The notes: generated from the sequence alone by a model not told the origin. DNA of 45,145 nucleotides from Clostridia bacterium (GCA_017474045.1 JAFUHX010000085.1:1-45145), one strand, 5' to 3'. Positions 24,044 through 32,571 are shown, counted from the stretch's first letter. Translations and numbers: made by a program.

Positions 24044-24301
24044 ATGGCAAGTATTGCCCCTTGTGGCTGTATGTGGGCAGATAGCGAATACGACTTATAT
24101 CAACTTAACAACGCAAACGGAAAGCATATAAAGATGTTTGAGCCTTATGCGAATAAGAAACCCTTATCTGAAAATTGCTGTCAGAAAATGGATTTTTACG
24201 AATTGTTTACTGAAAATGAGCATTATTACAATTCAGGCTATCCCGTAATACAAAAGCTCATAAAAAAGCAGGCAGATGATTTAAATGAATATTTAGCATA
24301 A
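24044..24301 (+). pseudogene. C-terminal fragment of an APH/fructosamine-kinase-like gene
   Basis: 85 codons after an internal ATG with no ribosome site. WADSEYDLYQLNNANGKHIK and MDFYELFTENEHYYNSG match the last third of aminoglycoside-phosphotransferase-fold kinases; the pattern WADxEY is shared with the intact kinase next door (WADPEYELF). The HGDxxxxN catalytic loop and the N-lobe are missing. It is continuous in frame with the GH31 fragment, a chimera of two truncated genes. A short functional protein is unlikely but not excluded. Confidence 0.55.
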
Positions 24302-24307
24302 AAGATT

Positions 24308-24340
24308 TCACAGCTACCTTTGAAGGATAGCTGTGATTTT
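24308..24340. terminator. Bidirectional terminator
   Basis: A 9-bp outer stem TCACAGCTA/TAGCTGTGA plus CC/GG, then TTTT on the plus strand; minus-strand flank has a T run as well. It separates the chimeric remnant from the convergent kinase gene. Confidence 0.7.
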
Positions 24341-24343
24341 TAT

Positions 24344-25255
24344 TTAAATGATTTTATATTTTTTCATTTCTTTCAGCAGTCTATTAGCTCTGAATTTCAA
24401 ATATGAATGAGTAACCTTTCCTAATTTTTTATACCACAACAATTCAGAATAGAGTGCATACATTTCGAGCTTTATATCACAATGTTTTGAAACATTGACC
24501 TTGCTTTTGTAAATTTCATATAATCTAAGTTTTTTACCGTAACCAACAGTCATAGCAAAAAGCTCATATTCAGGGTCAGCCCACATAATATTAAACGGGT
24601 CAACAACAGAAAGTAATTCCATTGACTTTTTATCAATTATAAAATTTGGCATCCAATAATCCCCGTGAATCAGCGTCGGTGGAAATATTTTTTCACAGAA
24701 TATTTTATCGTAATTTTCAAAAGATAAAGCAACAGCTTTCATGACTATATCATCGAGCTTGTGTTCTGAATGCATAAGTAATGAAAACTCATAAATTTTC
24801 ATAGCAAAGGATTTATAATATTCTTGCCATGAATCATAATCTGCACTATCGTATGGTCCAAACTTATCATTTTTAGTTTGCTGTATAACTAAAAGATTGT
24901 CAACAATACTTTCTGCCAAATGTTTCTTCTTAAAACTGAATTTTAAGGTTTTGTCAGTGCCGCTGATACCGTCTATATATTCCATTGCAATTATAGCATT
25001 ATCATCTGTTTTATCAAAAAAATATACTTCGGGGATTTTACTTGATGTGTTATTTTTCAGAAAAGATAACATTTCAAATTCCTGTTTCATAAGTTCAGGG
25101 TGTTGACTGATTTTTACTGCAATTTCTGTAGTACCGCTGTTGCATTTTACACGATAAACAGAACCACTTGCACCTTTGCCTACCCGAGAAATGTTTTCAA
25201 CTGAAAAACCAAGATTTTTATTTATTGAGGTTATAATTAAATCTTCAATACTCAT
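24344..25255 (-). CDS. APH-fold phosphotransferase (fructosamine/choline-kinase-like)
   Basis: 303 aa. The N-lobe has GKGASGSVYRVKC (~22-34) and the ATP-binding Lys in EIAVKIS (~41-47); the C-lobe has the catalytic loop HGDYWMPNFI (~198-207) and metal Asp in VVDPFNIMWADPEYELF (~220-236). Such kinases phosphorylate small hydroxyl substrates (aminoglycosides, sugars, fructosamine, choline); the substrate here is not readable. The ATG at 25255 follows AGAAGG at 8 nt; the 60-nt in-frame extension runs into the promoter. The promoter lies within repeat copy 2. Antibiotic resistance should not be assumed. Confidence 0.85.
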   Translation of the reverse strand: MSIEDLIITSINKNLGFSVENISRVGKGASGSVYRVKCNSGTTEIAVKISQHPELMKQEFEMLSFLKNNTSSKIPEVYFFDKTDDNAIIAMEYIDGISGTDKTLKFSFKKKHLAESIVDNLLVIQQTKNDKFGPYDSADYDSWQEYYKSFAMKIYEFSLLMHSEHKLDDIVMKAVALSFENYDKIFCEKIFPPTLIHGDYWMPNFIIDKKSMELLSVVDPFNIMWADPEYELFAMTVGYGKKLRLYEIYKSKVNVSKHCDIKLEMYALYSELLWYKKLGKVTHSYLKFRANRLLKEMKKYKII

Positions 25256-25285
25256 TGTAAAACCTTCTTTTATGTTTCTGTGCTC

Positions 25286-25315
25286 ATTATACCACACCAA
25301 CATCACATAATTCAA
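25286..25315 (-). promoter_or_regulatory. Repeat-borne promoter for the APH-like gene
   Basis: Minus-strand TTGAAT (25310-25315), 18-nt spacer, TATAAT (25286-25291); same layout as 9598-9627. Confidence 0.5.
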
Positions 25316-25543
25316 TCCGTTTACACACCAGTTCTCCTAAAAGTAGCAGGCGCTTTTTTTCAAAACTTATTGACAAATCAACTTGAGTGCATATTCTTAT
25401 ATTACAGTTTAAGTGCTTTGTTGTGCTTTCTCTCTCCAAAGTTTTACTTTTCGGGGACCACGAAATATATTTATCTGCCGCAGGCGGCGGTTGTGCTCTG
25501 TGTACCCCGGTTACACCCGTCGGTTGCAGAAATTTAAAAAAAT

Positions 25544-25567
25544 AGTACCCACCATTTGGTGAGTACT
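25544..25567 (-). terminator. Terminator of tRNA-Leu
   Basis: AGTACTCACCA/TGGTGGGTACT stem on the minus strand, then TATTTTTTT, starting 7 nt after the CCA. Confidence 0.85.
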
Positions 25568-25573
25568 TGGTAT

Positions 25574-25660
25574 TGGTGCCGGTGACCGGACTTGAACCGG
25601 TACGGTGTTGCCACCGAGGGATTTTAAGTCCCTTGCGTCTGCCTATTCCGCCACACCGGC
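25574..25660 (-). tRNA. tRNA-Leu(UAA)
   Basis: 87 nt including encoded CCA. Acceptor GCCGGTG pairs with CACCGGC, discriminator A. The D arm includes TGGCGGAATAGGCAGACGC; the anticodon stem GGGA/TCCC holds loop CTTAAAA, anticodon TAA. A long variable arm (CGGTGGCAACACCG) marks a class II tRNA, and the T arm is CCGGTTCAAGTCCGG. A perfect promoter lies just upstream and a terminator just downstream, so it is a single-tRNA unit. Its 3' flank is duplicated at 9.6-9.9 kb. Confidence 0.97.
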
Positions 25661-25671
25661 ACGGCTCATAT

Positions 25672-25700
25672 ATTATACATTGAGTGTCGGGTGTTGTCAA
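25672..25700 (-). promoter_or_regulatory. Consensus promoter of tRNA-Leu
   Basis: Minus-strand TTGACA (25695-25700), 17-nt spacer, TATAAT (25672-25677), 12 nt before the tRNA 5' end. Confidence 0.85.
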
Positions 25701-25806
25701 GCATTTTTTTTCTAATTTTTCTTTTTGGGCTAAGGTCATAAATCAAGAAAATAATCAATATATTAATAGCAAAGGCACCGTAGCCTTATGGAAGGAGTTT
25801 TAGAAA

Positions 25807-27339
25807 ATGGAGCTTGATATTAAAAAACAAAAACTGAACTTGTCTGAATGTCTGTTTCAACAAAAATCAGAACAGACGGTTGATTTGGAAATTAATCTTC
25901 CCGATTATTGCAGCGATATAAAGAGAATTCTGAAATGCTTTGTAACACCGGGTCTGAGCAGTGTTCAAACAGCGGGGGACAGAATAACTGCAAAGGGCGA
26001 TGTTTTGGTTCGGCTTCTTTATGTTGATGAAAATGAAAAGATTGATTGCTACGAACAAAGCGCTGCTCTTAATGTGTTTTGCCAGACAAAAGATATGCCC
26101 GAAAATCCCTGTGTTTCAGCTTTTGGTGAAACGCAATATGTAAATTGCAGAGCGCTGAGCCAAAGGCGTTTCAGCGTTAATGCAAGCGTTTGTGTCAATT
26201 TTTCTCTTTGGTCAAGGAACCAAAAAGAAATTGTCAGAAGTTGCGGTAATGACATGATTCAAACAAAAGGAGGCTCAATTTCGGCCATAGAAAGCAGTAT
26301 TGTCGGAGAAAAAACCTTTGATCTTTCAGAAACCGTTGCGCTTGAAGAAAACAAAAAAGCTGTTGGAAAAATTTTAAGGAGCGACGGAAATATCACCGTT
26401 GAGACTTCAAAAAGCGTTAACGGAAAAATTCTTGTTAAAGGAAATATGAGCGTAAATATTCTTTATTGCGCTGACAGCAAAGAAGGTGATTTTGTTCATC
26501 TTCTTCACACAATGCCTATAAGCCAGATCGTTGAAATTTCTGAAATCAACGACAAATATAAAATCAGCCTTGAGCCAAAAATTCATTCGTTGATTGTTAA
26601 CACGAAAACAGATTCTTCAGGCAAAAACAGATTTCTTGAAATTACTGCAAGAGCTTCAGTTTTTGTTTCGGCAACAAAAGAAAAAAGCATAAAATATGTA
26701 ACTGATTGCTACTGTACTGACTATGAAGGCGAGTTTGCTTATGATAATTTTGAGTTCTCAGCAGTAGAATGTATTGAAAAGAAGAAAAAAGCGGTTAGCA
26801 GTTCCGTTGATTTGTCAGGCCAGAATGTTAAAGAAATAATAGATGTAAGACCTCTTTCTTGTTCGTATGCTTCAAGGACAGAAGAAAAGAAGGCAATTAT
26901 AACTGCAACAGTTGTTTTTTCTTTGCTGTTTGCTGACAGTAAGGGAAAATATCAATACTCAGAAAGAAGTGTTGATTTTTCTTTGGATTGTGAAATGAAA
27001 AATGCCTGCTCAAAAATCAAACCGAATATCAGCTTTGTTTTTGAAAATAATTCAGCAACTCCGTCAGGTGACAAGGTTAATTTGAGCTTTAACGTTTCAG
27101 CAGAAATTGAAATTTTTTCTTTAAACCAAATAAGACTTCTTAAGTCTCTGAAGGTTGATGAAAACGCGCCGAAAGAAGCTAATGAAGCGGCAATAATAGT
27201 TTATTATTGCTCAAAAGGAGAAAGCTATTGGGAAATTGCAAAAAGGTATAACACAGCGGAAAAAAAGATTCAAGAGGAAAACGAAACAGAAGGGGAGCTT
27301 GCTGATAAAGAAAGAATGTTGCTCATTCCTTGTGTGTAA
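25807..27339 (+). CDS. SPOCS (DUF3794)-LysM protein
   Basis: 510 aa without signal peptide. At least two DUF3794/SPOCS-type beta domains: ~20-150 (LPDYCSDIKRILKCFVTPGL and LLYVDENEKIDCYEQS) and ~170-310 (ALEENKKAVGKILRSDGNIT); ~340-450 may be a third, divergent copy. The C-terminal LysM (~463-510) starts YYCSKGESYWEIAKRYN and ends LLIPCV. SPOCS proteins are linked to the spore surface in Clostridia and Bacilli, and LysM would bind peptidoglycan or cortex. Start: ATG after AAGGAG. Sporulation-specific expression is expected, but no clear sigma-E/K promoter was made out. Confidence 0.85.
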   Translation: MELDIKKQKLNLSECLFQQKSEQTVDLEINLPDYCSDIKRILKCFVTPGLSSVQTAGDRITAKGDVLVRLLYVDENEKIDCYEQSAALNVFCQTKDMPENPCVSAFGETQYVNCRALSQRRFSVNASVCVNFSLWSRNQKEIVRSCGNDMIQTKGGSISAIESSIVGEKTFDLSETVALEENKKAVGKILRSDGNITVETSKSVNGKILVKGNMSVNILYCADSKEGDFVHLLHTMPISQIVEISEINDKYKISLEPKIHSLIVNTKTDSSGKNRFLEITARASVFVSATKEKSIKYVTDCYCTDYEGEFAYDNFEFSAVECIEKKKKAVSSSVDLSGQNVKEIIDVRPLSCSYASRTEEKKAIITATVVFSLLFADSKGKYQYSERSVDFSLDCEMKNACSKIKPNISFVFENNSATPSGDKVNLSFNVSAEIEIFSLNQIRLLKSLKVDENAPKEANEAAIIVYYCSKGESYWEIAKRYNTAEKKIQEENETEGELADKERMLLIPCV

Positions 27340-27381
27340 TATAAAAATCAAAACACGGTGTAGCGCCGGCGGAAGAAAAGA

Positions 27382-27420
27382 AAAAATCACCGATAATGCT
27401 TGGGCATATCGGTGATTTTT
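27382..27420 (+). terminator. Terminator of the SPOCS-LysM gene
   Basis: A 14-bp stem AAAAATCACCGATA/TATCGGTGATTTTT with an 11-nt loop, followed by TAACA. Confidence 0.8.
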
Positions 27421-27500
27421 AACACTTTGTTGTGTGCTTGGCTTGTATTTGAAGAAAAGCCTGTTCTTCCGGAAAAGGTAAAGACTGTGTTTTAAGAAAC

Positions 27501-27809
27501 TTAACTGATCTGAGAAAAAATGTTTGTAAAGAAATAAAGATAAAGAAAAACACAGCCGCCTGCTTGCAAAAGAATAATCAAAGGAAGTCCTATCATAAAT
27601 TTTTTGTGAAGAGTTTTGTGTCTGATAACCTTCATTGTAACATATTCTGCAATGCTTCCACCGAGAAGAGCAAAGGTCATAAGCGTTTTTTCAGGAACTC
27701 TTCTACGGTTTTTCTTAGCATTTGTTTTGTCAATAAGTGTGATAACTACCGTTACAAAGGAAATAACAGAAAAATACGAAATAAGGAAAAACAAAAGAGG
27801 CTTATTCAT
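27501..27809 (-). CDS. DUF1294 small membrane protein
   Basis: 102 aa with three hydrophobic segments (~3-25, ~44-60, ~75-97). The family signature is clear: DKTNAKKNRRRVPEKTLMTF, LLGGSIAEY and RHKTLHKKFMIGLPLIILLQ. DUF1294 proteins are widespread membrane proteins of unknown role. The ATG at 27809 overlaps the upstream zinc-ribbon gene by 8 nt, with GGCGG in that gene's tail as ribosome site; the longer frame start (27839) is inside the upstream gene without a site. Confidence 0.87.
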   Translation of the reverse strand: MNKPLLFFLISYFSVISFVTVVITLIDKTNAKKNRRRVPEKTLMTFALLGGSIAEYVTMKVIRHKTLHKKFMIGLPLIILLQAGGCVFLYLYFFTNIFSQIS

Positions 27810-28098
27810 CCTTTTTTCCGCCTTTAACAATAATATCAAGGTCGCTTTCTGTCATAATGCAGGATGTTCCGGCAAGAAGCTCTGTCATAAAGTTTTTGTT
27901 AACACTAAAAACAGAAGCACATTCGGGGCAAACGGCAAAATAAGAAACAGGCTCTTTTTTCAGAAATACAGCAGGAAGACCGGTGTCTGTATTTTCAAAA
28001 AGTCTGTGAAAAACATTTTTTTGACATACAGGACAGCGAACGATATTTGAAACACCGCAATCTTTTGTAAAAAGCTTTTCAAAAGAAGGAATACTCAT
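27802..28098 (-). CDS. Small protein with two CxxC knuckles
   Basis: 98 aa, cytoplasmic. C22-P-V-C25 and C57-P-E-C60 form two zinc knuckles around ~35 residues (SYFAVCPECASVFSV in the second), typical of zinc-ribbon proteins. The C-terminus (TELLAGTSCIMTESDLD) reads ...LDIIVKGGKKDE. No named family recognised with confidence. Coupled by overlap to the DUF1294 gene downstream. No strong ribosome site is seen before the ATG. Confidence 0.75.
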   Translation of the reverse strand: MSIPSFEKLFTKDCGVSNIVRCPVCQKNVFHRLFENTDTGLPAVFLKKEPVSYFAVCPECASVFSVNKNFMTELLAGTSCIMTESDLDIIVKGGKKDE

Positions 28099-28224
28099 AA
28101 TTTAAAACCAAAGTCAGCGAAAAGTGACTTCCTTTCAGTAAATTAAATTTTTGTTAAAGCTATTGATTTATTAATAACTATATCCTATTATTTTTTTAGT
28201 TGAATGTCAAGAAGGAGAGTGATT

Positions 28225-29472
28225 ATGAAAAAAATATTTGTTTTAGTTTTGATTCTGGTTTTTGTTTTGTGCGGCTGTTCGGGAACAGTTTCTCAGCTGG
28301 ATAAGGATATGTATGATTTTCATGACAGTCTTGACGAAAATGATAATAATCCCGGAATAGTGGGCGATGCAGATGATGACATAATGCTCTTTTCCTGGTT
28401 TTCCTATCCTGAAATCAAGCCCTATCCCTTGAATCAAAGCAAAGAAGAATACAGAAATAAGGTTTCTTCAGTAATGGGAAATCTTTCGAAGCTTGGTGTC
28501 AGCGATGTCTTTGTTCAGGTCAGACCTTTTGCCGATGCAATATATCCGTCAAAGCTTTTTCCTTCTTCATCCTGCGTTGTTGAAAGTCAGGGTGACGCTT
28601 TACCTTTTGATTTTCTTGAACTGATAATTCAAGAGGCGGAAAAGAAAAATCTCAGGGTTCACGGCTGGATAAATCCCTATAGAATTCAAAGCGCCTTTGA
28701 TGAAAACAAGCTTTTTTCTGAAAGCGTTTATTATAAATGGTTTTCTCAAGGTGAACCGGACATTAAAAAAGCAGCAGGCGGCCTTTATTTTTCTCCTTCA
28801 AGTGTAAAGGTGCAAGAGCTGATTATTGAAGGCGTCAGGGAGCTTATGGAAAACTATAAGCTCTCAGGAATACATATAGATGATTATTTTTATCCGACTA
28901 CGGAGGAGTCTTTTGACAAAGAGGAATATTCAAAATATTGCCAAGACGGAGGAAAACTTTCTTTAGGCGATTGGCGAAGGGCAAATGTTTCTTCTCTTTT
29001 AAGCGGAATTTATTGCGCCGTGAAGTCTTTTAGTGAAGAAAAGATTTTTTCTGTCAGTCCCTCCGGAGATATTGAAAAAAATATAAATGAGCTTTACGCT
29101 GATGTAAAGCTGTGGTGTAAGGAAGAAGGCTATTGCGATTTAATAATCCCTCAGATATATTTCGGCTTTGAAAATTCTAAATTACCCTTTGAAAAATGTG
29201 CTTTAAGCTGGAAACAGCTTATGGGTGAAAAAACCAAACTCGGTGCAGGTCTTGCTCTTTATAAAGCAGGTCTTGAAGATGTTTATGCCGGTGAGGGCAA
29301 GAACGAATGGATAAATAACAGCGATATAATTAAGCGCCAATATGTTTTTCTTACGGAAAACGGCTTTGATGCGGTGGGAATTTATAGCGCCTCATTTATA
29401 AAATTTAATGAAAATTCACAAGGAAAAGAGACACAAAATCTTTCAGATGTGTTATTATATAAAAACAAATGA
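28225..29472 (+). CDS. GHL10-family (glycosyl hydrolase-like 10) lipoprotein
   Basis: 415 aa, exported and lipid-anchored: signal KKIFVLVLILVFVL followed by lipobox CGC-S. The body (~50-400) has the GHL10/DUF187 TIM-barrel features: LGVSDVFVQVRPFADAIYPS, FLELIIQEAEKKNLRVHGWINPYR, SGIHIDDYFYP and LIIPQIYFGF. These extracellular proteins are thought to act on cell-wall or other glycans. The start is ATG with AGGAG; the open frame extends 21 nt upstream through the ribosome site. A cell-wall amidase follows 22 nt later, so both probably form a cell-wall operon. Confidence 0.88.
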   Translation: MKKIFVLVLILVFVLCGCSGTVSQLDKDMYDFHDSLDENDNNPGIVGDADDDIMLFSWFSYPEIKPYPLNQSKEEYRNKVSSVMGNLSKLGVSDVFVQVRPFADAIYPSKLFPSSSCVVESQGDALPFDFLELIIQEAEKKNLRVHGWINPYRIQSAFDENKLFSESVYYKWFSQGEPDIKKAAGGLYFSPSSVKVQELIIEGVRELMENYKLSGIHIDDYFYPTTEESFDKEEYSKYCQDGGKLSLGDWRRANVSSLLSGIYCAVKSFSEEKIFSVSPSGDIEKNINELYADVKLWCKEEGYCDLIIPQIYFGFENSKLPFEKCALSWKQLMGEKTKLGAGLALYKAGLEDVYAGEGKNEWINNSDIIKRQYVFLTENGFDAVGIYSASFIKFNENSQGKETQNLSDVLLYKNK

Positions 29473-29494
29473 TTTTTAGTTTGAGGAAATTTAA

Positions 29495-31249
29495 ATGAAA
29501 AAAAGATTAATAACTGCGGCTGTTGCAGCGTTGGTTGTTGTTGCCTCGGTTCTTGCAGCCTTTTTAATAAAATACAGTTCTCAGCAAACAATGCTTCAGT
29601 CGGCAGGAACAGAAGTCTCCGGTGGAATTATAAAGAGCATTGAGCCCTCAGATGTAATTTTAGCTTCAGAGAACGAAAAAATAACCTTTGAAGTCGTTGC
29701 GAAAAGCGGCTCAAAGGTTCAGCTGAAAATGGGCGCAAAAAAATATGAAATGAAAAAAGGAAAAGAGCAGGGCGGCTATTGTGAATATAAAGTCAGCGTA
29801 AAAATGCCTAAAAGCAAAATAGAAATAGATACTATAGGAAGAATTTTTGCCATTGCTGTTTATGATTCAGCTTCTTATTCTTTGGAGGGCGCTCAGGTGG
29901 TTTATTCAAAAGAAAAAGAAGAAAAAACTACACGTTTTGAAACCTTGCCGGCTGAGAATAATGCCTCTGAGGTTGTTGAGTTTACTGTCGGAACGATTCA
30001 GGCTCCTTCTTTTAACTATTCAACAACAGCTCCGCATTCAGTTACTCAATATGTTGAATATACGGGCAACCAGATGTGTGTTGTAACAGATGAATGTGCA
30101 GATGTCTGGCCTTTGGGCAACAGCTGTGACTATGTTCCTTTTTACACTCCGCTTATAAAGGGAACAACCGACTATATAACCGGTGAAATTTCGCTTTATG
30201 ACAGCGAAGAAGATGAAACGAGAGAGTTTTATATTCTTTCAAGCTCAAGAAAAATTCAGAAAAAATCAGTTTCAGTTTTTCCGAAAACTGATTTTGGCGA
30301 CAACACAATAACTGCTTCATCAGTTTGTCAGAACGGTGAACTGAAAATATTTTTAAACGAAAAGTGGAAGGTTCCCTATAGCTTCAGCGCAACCCCCGTT
30401 GATTATTATAAAGCTCACGGAAAAAGCTATAATGTTTCTTCTTTTTCTGCAACAGCAATAACCTTCAGCTTTTATCATACTGTTTCTGCTGTGGGTAATC
30501 TTGATGTTTCCGGGAGCGATGTTGTTTCTTCGGCATCATGGAGCTTAAATCAGGCTTCAAAAACTGCAATGTTGACGCTTTCTTTAAAAACTGCAGGTGA
30601 ATATTACGGCTACAGCGCCGAATATGATTCAAGCGGAAACCTGATAATAACAATAAGAAACAAACCTCCTCAGAGTCTCAGCTCAAGCGTAATAATGCTT
30701 GATGCCGGCCATGGCGGAACAGATAGCGGAGCTGTGGGATTTTCCGGCGGGGTATATGAATCCAACGTTAATCTTGCTCTTTGCTCCTATCTTACCCAAG
30801 AGCTTCAGCGAAGAGGCGCAACAGTATATTTAACAAGAACAACCGACAAAAAGGTTACTCTTGAGGAGCGAAAATCAATGGCAAGAGCAGTAAAGCCCGA
30901 TGTTTTCGTCAGTATTCATTCTGACGGCTCTGAAAACAAAAGCGTTTTCGGAACCTCAGCCTATTATTTCAGACCAATGTCAAAAGAGCTTGCTGAAAAT
31001 ATTTATTCAAATATGCTGTCTGCATATTCTTCCTTTGTTTATCCCGGTAATTCCCAAAAGCTTTCAAACGCTTCAAGAGGTTGCAAATATCATCCCTTCA
31101 GCGTAACCAGAATCGAAGATTGTCCTTCGGTTCTGATTGAGCTTGGCTATGTAACCAACGACGAAGAATGTCGGAAGCTGATTGATACTCAGGTTGCTCA
31201 GCAACTGGCTGTTGCAATCGCCAACGGAATTGAAGGCTATCTTCGTTAG
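29495..31249 (+). CDS. N-acetylmuramoyl-L-alanine amidase (Amidase_3) with long N-terminal region
   Basis: 584 aa. A signal/anchor (LITAAVAALVVVASVLAAF, ~5-23), then ~370 residues of beta-rich sequence without an assigned domain, then the Zn amidase ~398-584: LDAGHGGTDSGA (first His), ESNVNL (Glu ligand), SIHSDG (second His) and VLIELGY (catalytic Glu). It cuts the lactyl amide between MurNAc and the stem peptide, outside the membrane. Start: ATG with GAGGAA. Follows the GHL10 lipoprotein and precedes a convergent bofA-like gene by one base, so a role in division or spore cortex work is plausible. Confidence 0.9.
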   Translation: MKKRLITAAVAALVVVASVLAAFLIKYSSQQTMLQSAGTEVSGGIIKSIEPSDVILASENEKITFEVVAKSGSKVQLKMGAKKYEMKKGKEQGGYCEYKVSVKMPKSKIEIDTIGRIFAIAVYDSASYSLEGAQVVYSKEKEEKTTRFETLPAENNASEVVEFTVGTIQAPSFNYSTTAPHSVTQYVEYTGNQMCVVTDECADVWPLGNSCDYVPFYTPLIKGTTDYITGEISLYDSEEDETREFYILSSSRKIQKKSVSVFPKTDFGDNTITASSVCQNGELKIFLNEKWKVPYSFSATPVDYYKAHGKSYNVSSFSATAITFSFYHTVSAVGNLDVSGSDVVSSASWSLNQASKTAMLTLSLKTAGEYYGYSAEYDSSGNLIITIRNKPPQSLSSSVIMLDAGHGGTDSGAVGFSGGVYESNVNLALCSYLTQELQRRGATVYLTRTTDKKVTLEERKSMARAVKPDVFVSIHSDGSENKSVFGTSAYYFRPMSKELAENIYSNMLSAYSSFVYPGNSQKLSNASRGCKYHPFSVTRIEDCPSVLIELGYVTNDEECRKLIDTQVAQQLAVAIANGIEGYLR

Positions 31250-31250
31250 T

Positions 31251-31514
31251 TTATAAAAGAAAAACTCTTGAAATCAATAAAAGAATTACTGCCGGAACAC
31301 CGCCGATTGCCGAGGCTGAAAGAGTAATCGGATTAACGGCAAGAGAAAAGCCGATGTAGCCGGAAAGAAGATTTATTGAAAAAAGAGCAGCAAAGCCCGA
31401 AAGGGCAGACAGAACAAAACATTTAAAAAAGTGCTTGCTTCGAAGCATAGCCGTGAGTATAATAACACCGAAGCAGATTGCGACGATTATAATGGCTGTT
31501 GATTTAATCTCCAT
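31251..31514 (-). CDS. bofA: Pro-sigma-K processing inhibitor BofA-like membrane protein
   Basis: 87 aa with three hydrophobic stretches (~6-24, ~30-50, ~65-85). The C-terminal half, NLLSGYIGFSLAVNPITLSA then GVPAVILLLISRVFL, matches the BofA signature (NLxGxxxGxxxxxNxxTxxxxGxxGxPGxxLL). In Bacillus, BofA holds the SpoIVFB protease inactive in the forespore membrane until pro-sigma-K is needed. The stop lies 1 nt from the amidase stop (convergent). Start: ATG 31514; a weak ribosome site (AAAGAAAGGAT) is further upstream. Confidence 0.8.
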   Translation of the reverse strand: MEIKSTAIIIVAICFGVIILTAMLRSKHFFKCFVLSALSGFAALFSINLLSGYIGFSLAVNPITLSASAIGGVPAVILLLISRVFLL

Positions 31515-31611
31515 GCTTTAATCATAAATCGGAGAAAACCGATATCCTTTCTTTAAATCTATGTTAAAATATATTCGCTGAATAAAAAATTATTACAAAA
31601 AGGTGATTTCT

Positions 31612-32571
31612 ATGAATATTTTAAAACTCAGACCTGCCGTTAAAGATTATATCTGGGGCGGAACAAGGCTTTCAAAAGAGTTTGATATTGTTTCTTTTAC
31701 CGACAAACAAGCTGAAGCGTGGGTGCTTTCCTGTCACGATGACGGTGAAAACATAATCTGCGGCGGTGCCTTTGACGGAAGAAGCCTTAAAGATGTTCTT
31801 GAAAATGAAGGAAAAGACTATCTCGGAACAAACTGCAATAAATTCGATTTTTTTCCGATTCTGATTAAGCTTATAGATGCCAAGGATAATCTTTCAATTC
31901 AGGTTCATCCCGACGATGAGTATGCACTTAAAAATGAAAATCAGTTCGGAAAAACAGAAGCCTGGTATATAATCGACTGTGATGAGGGCGCAGAAATTAT
32001 TTATGGTCTTTGCCGAGATATGACAAAAGAAGAGCTGAAAAACAGCATTGAGAACAACACTCTTCTTGAAAATGTTAACAGAATCAAGGTTAAGAAAGGC
32101 GATTTGTTTTTTATTCCCAGCGGAACAATTCATGCAATCTGCAAGGGTATTCTTCTTGCAGAAGTTCAGCAGAATTCAAATGTGACCTACCGTGTTTATG
32201 ACTACGGAAGATTGCAGAACGGAAAACCGCGCGAGCTTCATGTTGAAAAGGCAGTTGATGTAATAAATCTTAAGGCTGTTTCCTGTGACGGAAGCCCTCT
32301 TGGCGAAACAGAAAAGAAAGAAGGCTTCAGCGAAACTCTTCTTTCTTCTTGCGAGCTGTTTAATTTCAAGCGCCTCGATGTTGAAGAAAGCGCCGTAATA
32401 AAGGTTGATAACAAATCCTTTGTTTCTCTGGTTGCTCTTGAAGGCAATGGAGTTGTTACCCATGGCGACACTTGCGTAACGCTTTATAAGGGCGAAAGTG
32501 TTTTTCTTCCGGCGGGAATAGGTGAGGTTGAAATTCTCGGCGCAGTAACTGTTTTGGAAACACGTGTTTGA
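31612..32571 (+). CDS. manA: Mannose-6-phosphate isomerase, class I
   Basis: 319 aa, cytoplasmic Zn enzyme interconverting mannose-6-phosphate and fructose-6-phosphate. Zn ligands: Q97 and H99 (SIQVHPDDEYA), E116 (GKTEAWYI) and H174 (PSGTIHAIC). Further motifs: KDYIWGGTRLSKEF at the start, LAEVQQNSNVTYRVYDYGR in the cupin core and LPAGIGEVEI at the end. Length matches short bacterial type I PMIs. The ATG 31612 has AAAGGTGAT; an in-frame ATG 9 nt earlier overlaps it. Monocistronic, ended by 32594-32636. Confidence 0.93.
   Translation: MNILKLRPAVKDYIWGGTRLSKEFDIVSFTDKQAEAWVLSCHDDGENIICGGAFDGRSLKDVLENEGKDYLGTNCNKFDFFPILIKLIDAKDNLSIQVHPDDEYALKNENQFGKTEAWYIIDCDEGAEIIYGLCRDMTKEELKNSIENNTLLENVNRIKVKKGDLFFIPSGTIHAICKGILLAEVQQNSNVTYRVYDYGRLQNGKPRELHVEKAVDVINLKAVSCDGSPLGETEKKEGFSETLLSSCELFNFKRLDVEESAVIKVDNKSFVSLVALEGNGVVTHGDTCVTLYKGESVFLPAGIGEVEILGAVTVLETRV

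Larger units (their letters stand above)
25286..25577. repeat. ~295-bp direct repeat, copy 2 (tRNA-Leu flank)
   Basis: Direct copy of 9598-9893, 15.69 kb away. Its right end is the 3' end (ACCA) of tRNA-Leu, followed on the minus strand by the tRNA terminator, about 200 nt of non-coding DNA (with a CTGCCGCAGGCGGCGG block) and the promoter of the APH-like gene. As it continues into an intact tRNA, this is probably the original copy (inference). Confidence 0.9.

Noticed and set aside
24344-25255. Aminoglycoside-resistance gene
   Set aside because: The APH fold is shared by many housekeeping kinases and nothing in the sequence shows an antibiotic substrate or a mobile resistance setting.
27616-28050. 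144-codon plus-strand open frame
   Set aside because: Fully antisense to the DUF1294 and zinc-ribbon genes, which have clear domain signatures and overlap-coupling.
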